The notes under the pieces are model-generated. The model searched no databases and was not told where the DNA came from. It saw only the letters and a list, made by a program, of their open reading frames with translations. Both the position numbers and the translations under genes were made by a program. From JBCCXL01 sp039191605 (GTDB lineage: Bacteria > Acidobacteriota > Thermoanaerobaculia > Multivoradales > JAHZIX01), in assembly GCA_039191605.1 (NCBI GenBank), contig JBCCXL010000006.1:263538-327537 (forward strand): a stretch of 64,000 bases of DNA. The letters run 5' to 3'. Positions 41,762 through 50,916 of this stretch are shown piece after piece. The stretch's first letter is position 1. Each line of letters opens with the position of its first letter.

Positions 41762-41884
41762 TCAGCGAAGTTGTCCGTTAGGGTCGACGCCGGGTCCCAG
41801 CAGGAAGATGGTTAGAATTCCCACAGTGAGGCGGATGAAGATGGAGCCCAGAGTGTCGGCAAGCTGGTAATCGAGGATGTGCAT
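41762..41884 (-). CDS. 40-residue membrane peptide with GPGVDPNG ending
   Basis: Paralogue of the peptide gene at 41470. It begins MHILDYQLADTLG, continues with GSIFIRLTVGILTIFLLG and ends PGVDPNGQLR. The ribosome site AAGGAG lies 10 bases before the ATG. The N-terminal 12 residues differ from the paralogue while the helix and the GPGVDP tail are kept, so the tail and helix appear to be under selection. A larger exported protein at 52180 ends in the related GVGLDPNG. Confidence 0.62.
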   Translation of the reverse strand: MHILDYQLADTLGSIFIRLTVGILTIFLLGPGVDPNGQLR

Positions 41885-42418
41885 AAGAAGTATTCTCCTT
41901 CCCGGTACCAGTCGAATGCAGAAGGCACCCGCGGTCCAGGTTGGAGGTCAGCTTCCAAGCTTTCCAGAAGATTGGCAACTTCGCTACCTCAATTCAATCG
42001 CTCAGGCTTTGAATTCAGCATTTACTGGTGCTTTAGGCATCCTGCCGCCATGAAGAATATCGATGCAATGCCGAATTCGCCTAACTATCAAAATTTTTTC
42101 ATAGAGCGCCTTCGTCGAGAGCCTAACGGCATGCGACGCCTCTTAGCCTTGGTTTTTCAACCGACTACCCGCTAAAGAGGTGAATCGACCAGCACTCTCC
42201 TCCAGGCCTCTCATCACGAGACCAAGCGGCACTCTCTGAATCTCCCGGCTCCGACCTGCCATATCCCGGCAAGGCAGTAAATTGGCCGGGCAATGAACTG
42301 ACCCAGAGAACCACAGCCCATCCTCACTCTGAGGTAAGCCGAAAGTCACCCGCCAGGGGAGTGGATTAACCGGAGTAACTTCTCAAACTACCCCAACTGC
42401 CGCGAGCGAGCGACCGCC
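41885..42418. other. Intergenic region upstream of the 40-residue peptide genes
   Basis: No supportable gene in 534 bp; composition is mixed and the reading frames show no recognisable protein. It probably holds the promoter of the peptide genes (minus strand) and the 3' flank of the CRTAC1 gene. Confidence 0.45.
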
Positions 42419-44293
42419 TCAGCCCCCAGGAGAGTAGGTGACGGTGGCGGCTTCGCCGCCGAGGCTGAGCTGAGCGGTATCGAGCTCCTGAACGCTGCCG
42501 TCGGGCCAGCGGACTCGGGCGGCGTCGACGGCGTCGGTGGCGCCGAAGCCGAAGGTGAGGGGGAGCTCGCTTTGGGAGAGGTAGGACTTGGTGGGCATGA
42601 CCTGGCGGCGCTGGGTGATGCCGCCGGCTTCGATTTCGACCCAGGTGCCGATGGCTTCGCCGTTGACGCCGGAGGCGGGATCGCCCTCGAGCTTGATGCG
42701 CAGGAAGCTGTGGCCGGTCTGCTGGTCGTTACGCAGCAATAGGGGAGCACCGCCGGTTTGGGTGAGGGCGACGTCGAGATCGCCGTCGCCGTCGATGTCG
42801 GCGTAGGCGGCGCCGCGACCGACGATGGGCTGGGTGAGGTCGCCGACCTGATCGTCGGCCACCTGGGCAAAGCCCTGACGGGCGTCGAGACCGGCGTTCC
42901 AGAACAGCTGGGCGCTCTGGCGGTAGCTCTGGCTGGGGTCGACGGTGGCGATCTCTTCTTCTAGGTGGCCGTTGGCCTGCAGCAGGTCGAGGCGACCGTC
43001 GAGATCGTAGTCGAAGAGGAAGACGCCGAAGGTCAGAGCGGTGCGAGTGGGGGCGCCGATGCCTTCGGCGATGGCCTCGTCGGCGAAGATGGAGGGATCC
43101 CCCTGGCTGACGTAGACGGAGGTCATCTCGTTGGCGAAGTTGCCGATCATGAAGCCGAGGTCGCTGTCGTTGCGCAGATGGGCGGAGTCGATGCCCATGG
43201 CGCCGGTGGCCTCGCCGTTGCGGCCATAGGCGACGCCCAGCAGGGCACCCTCTTCTAAGAAGGTGCCGTCGCCGAGATTGCGGAAGAAGAAGTTGCCGAC
43301 GGTGTCGTTGGCCACCAGCAGGTCGATGAAGTCATCGCCATCGACGTCCACCGGAGCGACGCCCAGGGCCTTGCCGGCGGGCTCGCCGGTGGCGGGGTTG
43401 TCGACGCGGATGCCGGATTCTTCGGAGACGTCGGTGAAGGTGCCGTCCCCCTCGTTGCGGTAGAGGTAGGAGTGGGCGCCCTGGTAGTTCACCGGCGGGC
43501 CGTAGGCGCGGCCGACGCCGGTTAAGCGGTAGTCCACCTCGAAGTCGATCTCGCGGCTCCACTGCACGTAGTTGCCGACGAAGAGGTCGAGATCACCGTC
43601 TCCCTCGAGGTCGAAGAAGGCGGCAGCGGTGGACCAGGATTCGTCGCTGCCGGAAACGCCGGAGCCGGCGGTGACGTCCTCGAAGCGGCCCTCGGCGTTG
43701 CGCAGCAGGCGGTTCTCGCCGACGGCGGAGAGGAAGAGATCCGGCCAGCCGTCGGAGTCGATATCCCCCACCGCGACGCCCATGCCGTAGAGCTCCAGAT
43801 CCAGCCCGGCGGCGGCGGTGACGTCGGTGAAGGACCCGCCGCCGTCGTTGCGGTAGAGGGCCTGGGTGGGGGCGGCGCCGCTGCGGGCGTCACCGGGCCA
43901 AGTGGTGGAGTTGACGAAGAAGAGGTCCGGATCCCCGTCGCGATCGTAGTCGAAGAAGGCGACGCCGCTGCCCATGGATTCCGGCAGCAGCTTGTCGCCG
44001 CGGGCGCCGCTCTCGTGGCTGAAGGTGATCCCGGCGGCCTCAGTGATATCCGCGAAGGCGGGAGCTGGGGGGCCCGCGTCGCCGACGGCGACTTCTTCCA
44101 CCATCTCCGGCGCAGCGGCCTCGATGGTCTGCTCTTCCACCACTTCCTCTCGGTCTCGAGTGAACCACCAGGCCACCGCGCCGATCACGGCGATCAACGC
44201 GAAGATCCGCAGGGAGATCCAGAAAAAACGGCCGATGATTTCGTCGTCGCCGGTGGGCTCGACGTAGTCGGGATCAAAGGGTTCCTGACTCAC
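42419..44293 (-). CDS. CRTAC1-family protein: VCBS/FG-GAP propeller plus ASPIC/UnbV domain
   Basis: A 624-residue membrane-anchored extracytoplasmic protein. One helix near the N-terminus (FFWISLRIFALIAVIGAVAW) is followed by a linker and a beta-propeller with many calcium-binding-type repeats: DYDRDGDPDLFFVN, DIDSDGWPDLFL, DLEGDGDLDLFVGNY, DVDGDDFIDLLVAND, DYDLDGRLDLLQANG and DIDGDGDLDVALTQ. The end is the ASPIC/UnbV domain (RWPDGSVQELDT). The GTG start has GGAG 9 bases before it. The multihaem cytochrome/TPR gene lies 94 bp upstream on the same strand, a pairing suggesting a shared surface or redox complex. No enzyme activity is established for the family. Confidence 0.9.
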   Translation of the reverse strand: MSQEPFDPDYVEPTGDDEIIGRFFWISLRIFALIAVIGAVAWWFTRDREEVVEEQTIEAAAPEMVEEVAVGDAGPPAPAFADITEAAGITFSHESGARGDKLLPESMGSGVAFFDYDRDGDPDLFFVNSTTWPGDARSGAAPTQALYRNDGGGSFTDVTAAAGLDLELYGMGVAVGDIDSDGWPDLFLSAVGENRLLRNAEGRFEDVTAGSGVSGSDESWSTAAAFFDLEGDGDLDLFVGNYVQWSREIDFEVDYRLTGVGRAYGPPVNYQGAHSYLYRNEGDGTFTDVSEESGIRVDNPATGEPAGKALGVAPVDVDGDDFIDLLVANDTVGNFFFRNLGDGTFLEEGALLGVAYGRNGEATGAMGIDSAHLRNDSDLGFMIGNFANEMTSVYVSQGDPSIFADEAIAEGIGAPTRTALTFGVFLFDYDLDGRLDLLQANGHLEEEIATVDPSQSYRQSAQLFWNAGLDARQGFAQVADDQVGDLTQPIVGRGAAYADIDGDGDLDVALTQTGGAPLLLRNDQQTGHSFLRIKLEGDPASGVNGEAIGTWVEIEAGGITQRRQVMPTKSYLSQSELPLTFGFGATDAVDAARVRWPDGSVQELDTAQLSLGGEAATVTYSPGG

Positions 44294-44387
44294 GGGAGGA
44301 GACTCCTGAAGAAGGCTCCACGGCGCTGCCCGCCGCGGAGCATGGCAGATGGGTAAGAAGACTCAGACTGGGTGGACTCAGCGAGGA

Positions 44388-47300
44388 TCAACGCCCCCCG
44401 GCCGCCGGCGAGCTCATCGGCTCGGGACGGGCATCTCGGCTAGTGACCGAAGGAAGCGAGGCGAGGGGAGATTCTAGGTGCACCGGCTCCAGGACCGGCG
44501 GAATCGCCGGCGGCGCCGCCCGCAGCTCGAAGGCATCGGCGCGACGAGAGGGCTCTACCTCATAGGCCTCGGAACGCTGCAGGTCATAGATCACCACCGC
44601 GTCAGCGGCGTGATCCGCCGCGGGATTCGCGGCCCGCGCCAGGGCGATGGCCCGATCTCTGGCGTTGTCGTCTGGCTTGTAGGTTTGATAGAGCTCGCGG
44701 TGATAGGCCGCCCCTTCCGGATCTCCCAGCTGACGCAGCAGCAAGTCGAGATTGAAGTGAGCCGTGGCGTTCTCGGAATCCAGCTCGAGAGCCTGCTGGA
44801 AGTAGCCCTTGGCCTCCGTCAGCAGCGCCTCTCGGGCCGGGCGGCGAGCCTCTCCGCGCTCCTGCTTGGCGCGCTCGAAGAGAGTCTGGCCGAGCTCGTT
44901 GAGCAGGCGGTAATCCTTCGAGAAGTCAAAGCCGCGCTCCTGGAGCTCGCCGCCCTGGGCGTCCACCACGCTGCGGAAATTCTCGATGGCCTCGTCCAGA
45001 TAGCCGTTCTGCTTGTTCACCAAGCCGGTGAAATAGGCCACCGACCAGCTGGGGGCCGGCGGATCGAAGGCCGACGCCCGCTCCAGCGCCTGAATCGCCT
45101 GATCCCGCACCGTACCCTGGGCGAGGTACACCCGGGCGAGGTTCAGAGGACCATCGGGCCGACCGAGCTCCTCCACTCGGGTGAAGGCCTCCTCCGCCTG
45201 ACGCAGCTGACCGCGCCCCTTTCCGCCCTTGCGCAGCAGGCCGATGCCGTAGTCGTTGAAGCGCTGCCATTCGGGGAAATCCGGCGCTGCGGTGCGACCG
45301 GCGACCTCCAGCTGAGCCTGCTGCCAGGAGCTGCCGGCGGCGGCCACCGGGAAGGTCACCGCATCTTCCGCCAGAGTCATCACCGGCAGATCGTTGACGA
45401 AGTCCTCGCCGTAGACGAAGCGCAGATAGTTGGTATCGAACTTCCGGTAGCGCAGCTTCACGCTCACCGTCACCGGCTCGATGACGTCCGGCGGCAGGTC
45501 GATGCCGTAGTGGATCACGTCGCCGGCCCCCGGCGGGATCTGATGGTTGTAGAGGGCGACGAAGATGTCTTCGGCGTTGCGGCGGGCAATGCGATTGCCG
45601 TCGCGATCCAGCACGTAGGCGTTGACGAAATGAGACCAGGGATCTACCTGATTCTCTTCGTCCATCCCGCCGCTGCGGCCCAGCACTCGATCGCCGCTGG
45701 TCACCAACACGTCCACCCACACCTGGTTGCTGTCGGCGGTGCCCTGGGTGAAGTGATGACCCATCTTCAGGGTGCGCAGCACCGTTTCCAGCAGGTAGCT
45801 CTCCCCCGGCACCAGCGCCGGCACCGTCGGCCGGATGGGAGCCACCAGCTCGCCGTCCACCGTGCCGCCACGCCGCAGGCCGAAGATGTCCACCCGCATC
45901 ACGCCCTCGTTGAAGTCCGCGTGGGCGGCCTTCACCCAATCCTCCATCCCCACCAGGTGGGGAATCCCGGTATTGGCGGAGGGGAAGAGATGGTCGTGCA
46001 CCTTCAGCTCGCCGGAATCATCCCGCACCCGAGCTCCAAAGTCGTTCGAGGCCCGCAGCTGCATATGGCAGTCGTTGCAGTTGGGCTGCGCCTTCGGCGG
46101 GTAGTAGAAGCTGGTGATGCCCTGCCCGGAAACCCCGGAGAGGAAGAAGGAATCATAGTGGTTCTGGCCGCGCAGCCACTTGTATTGATTCAGCTCCTCC
46201 GGCAGATGCACCTTGTGGCAGCTGCCGCAGAACTCCGTGCTCTTGTGCAGCGGCTTGAGGAAGGTCTTCTTGTGCAGCGCCGGCTTCGCCTTCACCAGCT
46301 GCCGGTTCACCCACTGCAGCGTGTCGTTCTCCGAAAAGGCGAAGGGGTAGTGCACCGGCTCCTCGATGGTGTAGTCGGCATTGCCCCGCGCGCTGTTGAC
46401 GTGGGTAATGGCGTGACACACCGTGCAGGTGATCCCCGCCTGTCCGGCGGGATCCTGGTGCATATCGAAGTTGGGATCGTCAAATTTACCCGAGAAGAAC
46501 ACCACCGGATCGTGGCAGCCGGCGCAGAAGCGGGCCGCCACCACCGTCCCGTGAACCTCCTGGGAGTGTTCTCGGGTCTCCGCTACCGAAGCCAGGTAGG
46601 GCGGATTGTTGAAGGAGGAGAAGTGATGCACGCTGTTCTGCCACCGCTCGTGGGTATCCATGTGGCATTGAGCGCAATAGGCGTTGTTGTCGAGCACCTT
46701 CTCGGGGATGAAGTCTCCCGTCGCGGTGCGCGAGAGAGAGGGGAAGAAATATTGTTCCCCGCTCTCGGGGCCGGCGACGTTCCAGCTCCGGGGATCCTGG
46801 GTCTGCAAGACCAGCAGACCGCCGGCCACCACCGCCGCCACCACCGCCCAGCGTAGCCCCATGTGCCACTGGATCTTTCGTCCTGCCAAGCGGTGCAGAA
46901 CGAAGAGCCAGCCGGCGATCAAAGGCGTCGCCACGTGCAGCCAGTAGGCGATGGAGCGAATCGCCGGATCCTTGACCTCGATCACTCCCTCGACGCGAGT
47001 GAGCACGATTCCCGAGGCCAGCAGGATCAACGCGGTGGCGAAGAGACCGTAGCCGGCAACCACCGCACGGCGGTTCGGCGAGTTGTAGGCGTTGCGTATA
47101 TGAAACGCCCCGAAGAGCACTACCGGTACGACGATCAGCAGGCCCAAAACGAGATGGGCCAGAAACATCAACAGGTAGAACCAATTCTGGTAGGTCTCCT
47201 CGTTGATCCACTCGAGGATCGAAACGCTGACGAGAAAGACCGCGTTGACCGCCAGGAGAGCAAAGAGACCGAAGACGACGTGCAGCAGCTTCTTCAGTCG

Positions 47301-47486
47301 AGGGCCTACCGCCCGACGAAAGGTTGGCTTCGGCGCTTGAGAAGGGCCGCTCTGGGGGGCCCGGCGTTGAGGAGCGCGGCGTTGGGGAGCACGGCGCTGG
47401 GGAGCCTTCTCGCCAGAAGACGGATCAGGGGAAGCTGGATCGGGGGAAGCCGAATCTGGGGGTGTGGAGTCAGTGGGGGAAGTCAT
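44388..47486 (-). CDS. Membrane pentahaem cytochrome c with TPR domain
   Basis: A 1032-residue protein. The first 95 residues are Pro/Ser/Arg-rich with RRAPQ repeats. Five membrane helices follow (for example LFALLAVNAVFLVSVSI and GLFATALILLASGIVL). Five CxxCH haem sites are then seen: CAQCH, CAGCH, CTVCH, CGSCH and CNDCH. A beta-rich region and C-terminal TPR-like repeats (YFTGLVNKQNGYLDEAIENF, YFQQALELDSENATAHFNLD) complete it. It probably moves electrons between the membrane and periplasm, with the TPRs holding a partner, perhaps the CRTAC1 protein downstream. The ATG at 47486 was preferred to a TTG 18 bp upstream; neither has a strong ribosome site. Confidence 0.85.
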   Translation of the reverse strand: MTSPTDSTPPDSASPDPASPDPSSGEKAPQRRAPQRRAPQRRAPQSGPSQAPKPTFRRAVGPRLKKLLHVVFGLFALLAVNAVFLVSVSILEWINEETYQNWFYLLMFLAHLVLGLLIVVPVVLFGAFHIRNAYNSPNRRAVVAGYGLFATALILLASGIVLTRVEGVIEVKDPAIRSIAYWLHVATPLIAGWLFVLHRLAGRKIQWHMGLRWAVVAAVVAGGLLVLQTQDPRSWNVAGPESGEQYFFPSLSRTATGDFIPEKVLDNNAYCAQCHMDTHERWQNSVHHFSSFNNPPYLASVAETREHSQEVHGTVVAARFCAGCHDPVVFFSGKFDDPNFDMHQDPAGQAGITCTVCHAITHVNSARGNADYTIEEPVHYPFAFSENDTLQWVNRQLVKAKPALHKKTFLKPLHKSTEFCGSCHKVHLPEELNQYKWLRGQNHYDSFFLSGVSGQGITSFYYPPKAQPNCNDCHMQLRASNDFGARVRDDSGELKVHDHLFPSANTGIPHLVGMEDWVKAAHADFNEGVMRVDIFGLRRGGTVDGELVAPIRPTVPALVPGESYLLETVLRTLKMGHHFTQGTADSNQVWVDVLVTSGDRVLGRSGGMDEENQVDPWSHFVNAYVLDRDGNRIARRNAEDIFVALYNHQIPPGAGDVIHYGIDLPPDVIEPVTVSVKLRYRKFDTNYLRFVYGEDFVNDLPVMTLAEDAVTFPVAAAGSSWQQAQLEVAGRTAAPDFPEWQRFNDYGIGLLRKGGKGRGQLRQAEEAFTRVEELGRPDGPLNLARVYLAQGTVRDQAIQALERASAFDPPAPSWSVAYFTGLVNKQNGYLDEAIENFRSVVDAQGGELQERGFDFSKDYRLLNELGQTLFERAKQERGEARRPAREALLTEAKGYFQQALELDSENATAHFNLDLLLRQLGDPEGAAYHRELYQTYKPDDNARDRAIALARAANPAADHAADAVVIYDLQRSEAYEVEPSRRADAFELRAAPPAIPPVLEPVHLESPLASLPSVTSRDARPEPMSSPAAGGR

Positions 47487-47847
47487 CGGAGGTTCAGCAT
47501 CCAAAGGAAGTCAAGTGAGGGACATTCAAAGCCCCCGGTGGACGTGCTCACTTCGAAGCACGCAATCAGCACCGCAGCTCTTGCCACGCGACTCACCGTC
47601 CGCCGTGAACCTCGTGTCGAGCCTACTCATGGCGCGATGGTGCCATAGCGACCCACCTTTGCCATGCCTTTGTCGAACTCCCGTCCACCGGGATACAGCC
47701 TCCCGCCGAGGTCTGCTCTCCCAGTTTACCTCCTTCTCAGCTCCGCGCTAGATGCACTTTTCCCCCGCGATCCAGGGAAATCCTTCCCCCAGCTCGTAGA
47801 GCCCCAGCCCGAGGGTATCCCCCCTCCCTCAACCAGTGTTCGATCGG
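47487..47847. other. Intergenic region upstream of the multihaem gene
   Basis: No gene seen in 361 bp. Likely holds the promoter of the cytochrome-CRTAC1 pair and the 3' end of the FabH transcript; no clear terminator stem was found. Confidence 0.45.
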
Positions 47848-48918
47848 TCAGAGGCGCATCAGCACAGAGCCCCAATGGAGGCCGGCTCCGAGAGCGGTAA
47901 AGGCCACCAACGAGCCCTCCGGCGCCTTGCCCGCCTCCGCCGCCTCGTGGAAGCACAGGGGCAGGGTCGCCGAGGTGGTGTTGCCGTACCTCATGATGTT
48001 GTTGTGCACCTTCTCCGGCGCCAGCTTCAGCTGCTCCCGAGCGGCTTCGTTGATGCGCAGATTCGCCTGGTGCATCACCAGCAGATCCACGTCGTCAATG
48101 CCGTAGCCGCATTCGTCCAGCACCTGCCGGGTGGCCTGGGGCATGCGGGTCACCGCCAGCTTGAAGACCGAGCGCCCCTCCATCACCGGCACCGTGTTGC
48201 CCTCTTCGATCATTTCGGGGGTGACGAAGGGCCGAAACTTCGAGCCAACTCCCGGCACGTGGAGAATCTCGCATTTGTCGCCATCGCCGTAGAGGCGGGA
48301 TCCCAGGATACCCCGCTCGGTGTTCTCCTCGGCGCGAAAGACCATCGCTCCGGCGGCATCGCCAAAGAGCACCAGCAGGTGGCGATAGCGGCTATTCTTC
48401 GCCATCTCCTCCGCCTCCAGAGGCCCCGCGGATTCGTCGTAGAGACATTCCCAACTGCGCTCGTTGAAGGGGAAGAGACAGGTGTGCACGTCGGTGCCCA
48501 CCAGCAGCACGTTGCGGGCGATCCCTGCGCGCACCAAGGCATCCACCGTCTGCAGGCCGTAGGCGAAACCGGCACACTGCTGGCGGATATCCAGCGCCGG
48601 TACCGGCTTCATCCCCAGTCGATCCTGAATCATCGTGCCGGCGCCGGGGAAATAATGGTCCGGAGTCATCGTGGCGCACACGATGTAGTCCACCTCGTCC
48701 ACCTCCATGCCCGCTCGCTCCAGCGCCTGCCGAGAAGCCTCCGCGCCGAGATCCGCCGAAGAGACACCGGGCTCCACGTAGCGCCGCTCCACGATCCCGC
48801 TGCGCTCCCGCACCCACTCGTCGCTGGTCTCGATCACTCGAGACAGCATGGAGTTGGTCACGACTTGGGGCGGGGTAGCCACGCCGGTCCCAGCAAGTAC
48901 GGCTCGGGTTTGCTTCAT
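47848..48918 (-). CDS. Beta-ketoacyl-ACP synthase III-like enzyme
   Basis: Condenses an acyl-CoA with a malonyl-ACP or makes a similar C-C bond (356 residues). The thiolase-fold triad is present: Cys in DIRQQCAGFAYGL, His in LVMHQANLRI and Asn in YGNTTSATLPL. ETSDEWVRERSGI is typical of FabH. The start at 48918 has AGAGGA eight bases upstream; an in-frame start 66 bp earlier lacks a site. FabH proteins are about 320 residues; an insert near residues 150-185 (FPFNERSWECLYDESAGPLE) explains the excess and may alter substrate choice, so housekeeping fabH is not certain. No other fatty-acid genes lie beside it. Confidence 0.88.
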   Translation of the reverse strand: MKQTRAVLAGTGVATPPQVVTNSMLSRVIETSDEWVRERSGIVERRYVEPGVSSADLGAEASRQALERAGMEVDEVDYIVCATMTPDHYFPGAGTMIQDRLGMKPVPALDIRQQCAGFAYGLQTVDALVRAGIARNVLLVGTDVHTCLFPFNERSWECLYDESAGPLEAEEMAKNSRYRHLLVLFGDAAGAMVFRAEENTERGILGSRLYGDGDKCEILHVPGVGSKFRPFVTPEMIEEGNTVPVMEGRSVFKLAVTRMPQATRQVLDECGYGIDDVDLLVMHQANLRINEAAREQLKLAPEKVHNNIMRYGNTTSATLPLCFHEAAEAGKAPEGSLVAFTALGAGLHWGSVLMRL

Positions 48919-49017
48919 GGGCTTATTCCTCTGGAGAGAGATCCCAGCCGCGCTGGACACACCGAGGCCAGACCGATGCCGCATTGCGGCAAGGCGGTCT
49001 CCCTCCTCGGTGCAGAC

Positions 49018-49683
49018 TTAGAAGCGCGGCGGACGACGTCGCTGCTCGAGCTGCTGTCGGCGACGATCTTGGGAGGTGTAGAAGGTAGTGGTCTCACCGT
49101 CACGGAAGAAGCGATAGAGGCGATCGGGCTCTTCGCCGTCCAGGCCTTCCTCCGCACCTCTGGGGTACTTCCAGAGGATAATGGGAGGCCCTCCCTCGAA
49201 GGGAGCGACCTCGTAATCCACCTCTTCCGGCGGACCATGCAGAACATAAATAGTACCGCGATCGGTGCGGCGTCCGCGAATCCCGGCCTCGGAAAACTGT
49301 CGATCCGCCTCCTCACCCCGCTCCTCGACAATCTCGCTAACCGTCTTGCGCTCTCCAAACTCTCCGTGGATGCGCGTTCCCTGCCGCTCCCAAAAGGCCT
49401 CGATGAAGGCCTTCGCCTCGGCATCGGATGCGAGCAGCAGGTATTCGTTGACCTCGTCTTCCGTCGCGATGCGCGCCACCGGCCCGATCAGCCAGTCGGA
49501 ATACTTCGGCCCGAGGAAAGGCTGCACCAGCATCTCGGGGGAGTAATCTTTATCGGCGAAAGCGGGGGTCGCCGCTAGAGCGACCACAAGGCCCGTTAGC
49601 AGCATCCAGGACAGAAAGAAGCTGCCCCGATGCGGAAGCCTGAAGCTCCCCTTTGCTGAACTCTCAAATCGAGAGTCGGCCAT
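49018..49683 (-). CDS. GWxTD domain-containing exported protein
   Basis: A 221-residue protein with an N-terminal export signal (FFLSWMLLTGLVVALAATPAFA). The domain reads YSDWLIGPVARIATEDEVNE, then LLASDAEAKAFIEAFWERQG and GRRTDRGTIYVLHGPPEEV, the usual layout of GWxTD proteins, although the name-giving motif is here WLIGPVARIAT. It ends in a Gln/Arg-rich tail. The family has no known reaction. The ATG at 49683 begins the signal peptide; an upstream start at 49833 would add 50 Arg/Gly-rich residues of doubtful origin. Confidence 0.8.
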   Translation of the reverse strand: MADSRFESSAKGSFRLPHRGSFFLSWMLLTGLVVALAATPAFADKDYSPEMLVQPFLGPKYSDWLIGPVARIATEDEVNEYLLLASDAEAKAFIEAFWERQGTRIHGEFGERKTVSEIVEERGEEADRQFSEAGIRGRRTDRGTIYVLHGPPEEVDYEVAPFEGGPPIILWKYPRGAEEGLDGEEPDRLYRFFRDGETTTFYTSQDRRRQQLEQRRRPPRF

Positions 49684-49890
49684 CGACTTCCGGGCGCCGC
49701 GGCGCCTCCCCCCACTCCACCCCGCCGCTGGGATCCACCCAGGAGCCGGAAGCCTGTCCGTCACCGGAAATCTCGTTCGTGCTCCCAGCGCCATCGACGT
49801 CCTCCTCGAGGAGCCGCACGCCGAACCCACCACCAGGGCAAGGGCCGAGGGGGAGCGCTCGGCGAGCGATCACGCTTGCGCTGCGAACCT

Positions 49891-50733
49891 TCATCCGCGG
49901 CGAAGCAAGTCTAGGAATTCCTCGCGCACCGCCTTCTCCAGGAAGGAGCCGCGAATGGAAGAGGTCACGGTCATCGCCCCGGGCTTCTTCACCCCCCGCA
50001 TCTCGACACAGAGATGACGGGCCTCGATCACCACCATCGCCCCGAGGGGCTTGAGCTTGTTCTCTAGGTAGGTGACTACCTGCTCTGTGAGTCGCTCCTG
50101 CAGCTGCGGACGCTTGGCGTAGAACTCGAGAATGCGGGGCAGCTTGGAGAGCCCAACGATGCTGTCGCGGGGGATATACGCGATGTGGGCGTGACCGTAG
50201 AAGGGAATGAAGTGGTGAGAGCACATGGAGTAGAAGGGGATGTCCTTCTCGATCACCATGCCGGTATAGCCCTCGTCGTTGGGGAAGGTGGTCGCCCGTG
50301 GCTCCGCCCCTTCCCGCAGCCCCTGGAACATCTCCAAGTACATCTTCGCCACGCGGGTATGCGTGTCGTGGAGATTGGGGTCGTTGATATCGAGATCCAG
50401 CTCCTTGATGATTTCGCGAACGTGGTCCGCGATGCGCTGAATCTTCTCGGGCGAGACCGGCGGGCCGGCGGTGGGGGCGAGGGTCAAGCGGTGATCTCCT
50501 TCGACTGCGGCACCTTGGGCCGCGGAAGTTTCGGCGAGGCTATCACGAGGGGGCGCGCCGGCTTCGCTGCCGCCGGCGGCCGCCACCATGCCGTCATGGT
50601 GGTCACCACCATGGCCGGTATTGTGGTCGTGACCATTTCCGTGATCGTCGCCGTGGCCGTTGGAGGTATGGCCGTTGGTGGCGGGGCCGTTAGGCCCCGA
50701 AAGGTTGTAGGAAAGCTCGTTGGAAAAGCTCAT
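49891..50733 (-). CDS. folE: GTP cyclohydrolase I with His-rich N-terminal extension
   Basis: Converts GTP to dihydroneopterin triphosphate, the first step to folate and tetrahydropterins. The 280-residue protein holds the zinc ligands in FYSMCSHHFIPFYGHAHIAY and EARHLCVEMRGV, with the catalytic-core IPRDSIVGLSKLPRILEFYA between them (shown as separate runs). E. coli FolE is 222 residues. The excess is an N-terminal region of about 90 residues with eight His in 25 (positions 22-46) among Gly, Asn and Asp. The start at 50733 was chosen for GAGGA upstream; an ATG at 50820 is in frame. A PTPS/QueD-like gene and the phenylalanine hydroxylase pair lie nearby, making a pterin cofactor role likely. 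Confidence 0.93.
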   Translation of the reverse strand: MSFSNELSYNLSGPNGPATNGHTSNGHGDDHGNGHDHNTGHGGDHHDGMVAAAGGSEAGAPPRDSLAETSAAQGAAVEGDHRLTLAPTAGPPVSPEKIQRIADHVREIIKELDLDINDPNLHDTHTRVAKMYLEMFQGLREGAEPRATTFPNDEGYTGMVIEKDIPFYSMCSHHFIPFYGHAHIAYIPRDSIVGLSKLPRILEFYAKRPQLQERLTEQVVTYLENKLKPLGAMVVIEARHLCVEMRGVKKPGAMTVTSSIRGSFLEKAVREEFLDLLRRG

Positions 50734-50875
50734 CTCGAAGTCCTCGTTAGGGTGATGAAGGCGAAAGCAGAAGGAGAAGCGCAAAGGCTGGCGTTGACTG
50801 GCGGCTTCCGCTCCACCCACCCGGATCGGACTCCGTCTCTCGGGGCATCAGCGCCGCTCGGCGCTCACGATGCCC

Positions 50876-50881
50876 TATACT
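50876..50881 (+). promoter_or_regulatory. Possible -10 element of the selenoprotein gene
   Basis: TATACT lies 36 bases before the start codon. No good -35 hexamer was found at the expected distance, so this is a weak call. Confidence 0.3.
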
Positions 50882-50916
50882 GACTATTCGACGAATAACC
50901 TCAGGAGGATCTGCCC

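Noticed and set aside
41879..42175. Possible 98-codon plus-strand gene
   Set aside because: No ribosome site or recognisable pattern, and it begins in the antisense of the peptide gene start.
44478..46856. Plus-strand open frame of 792 codons opposite the multihaem gene
   Set aside because: Antisense to five CxxCH motifs and TPRs; no recognisable protein.
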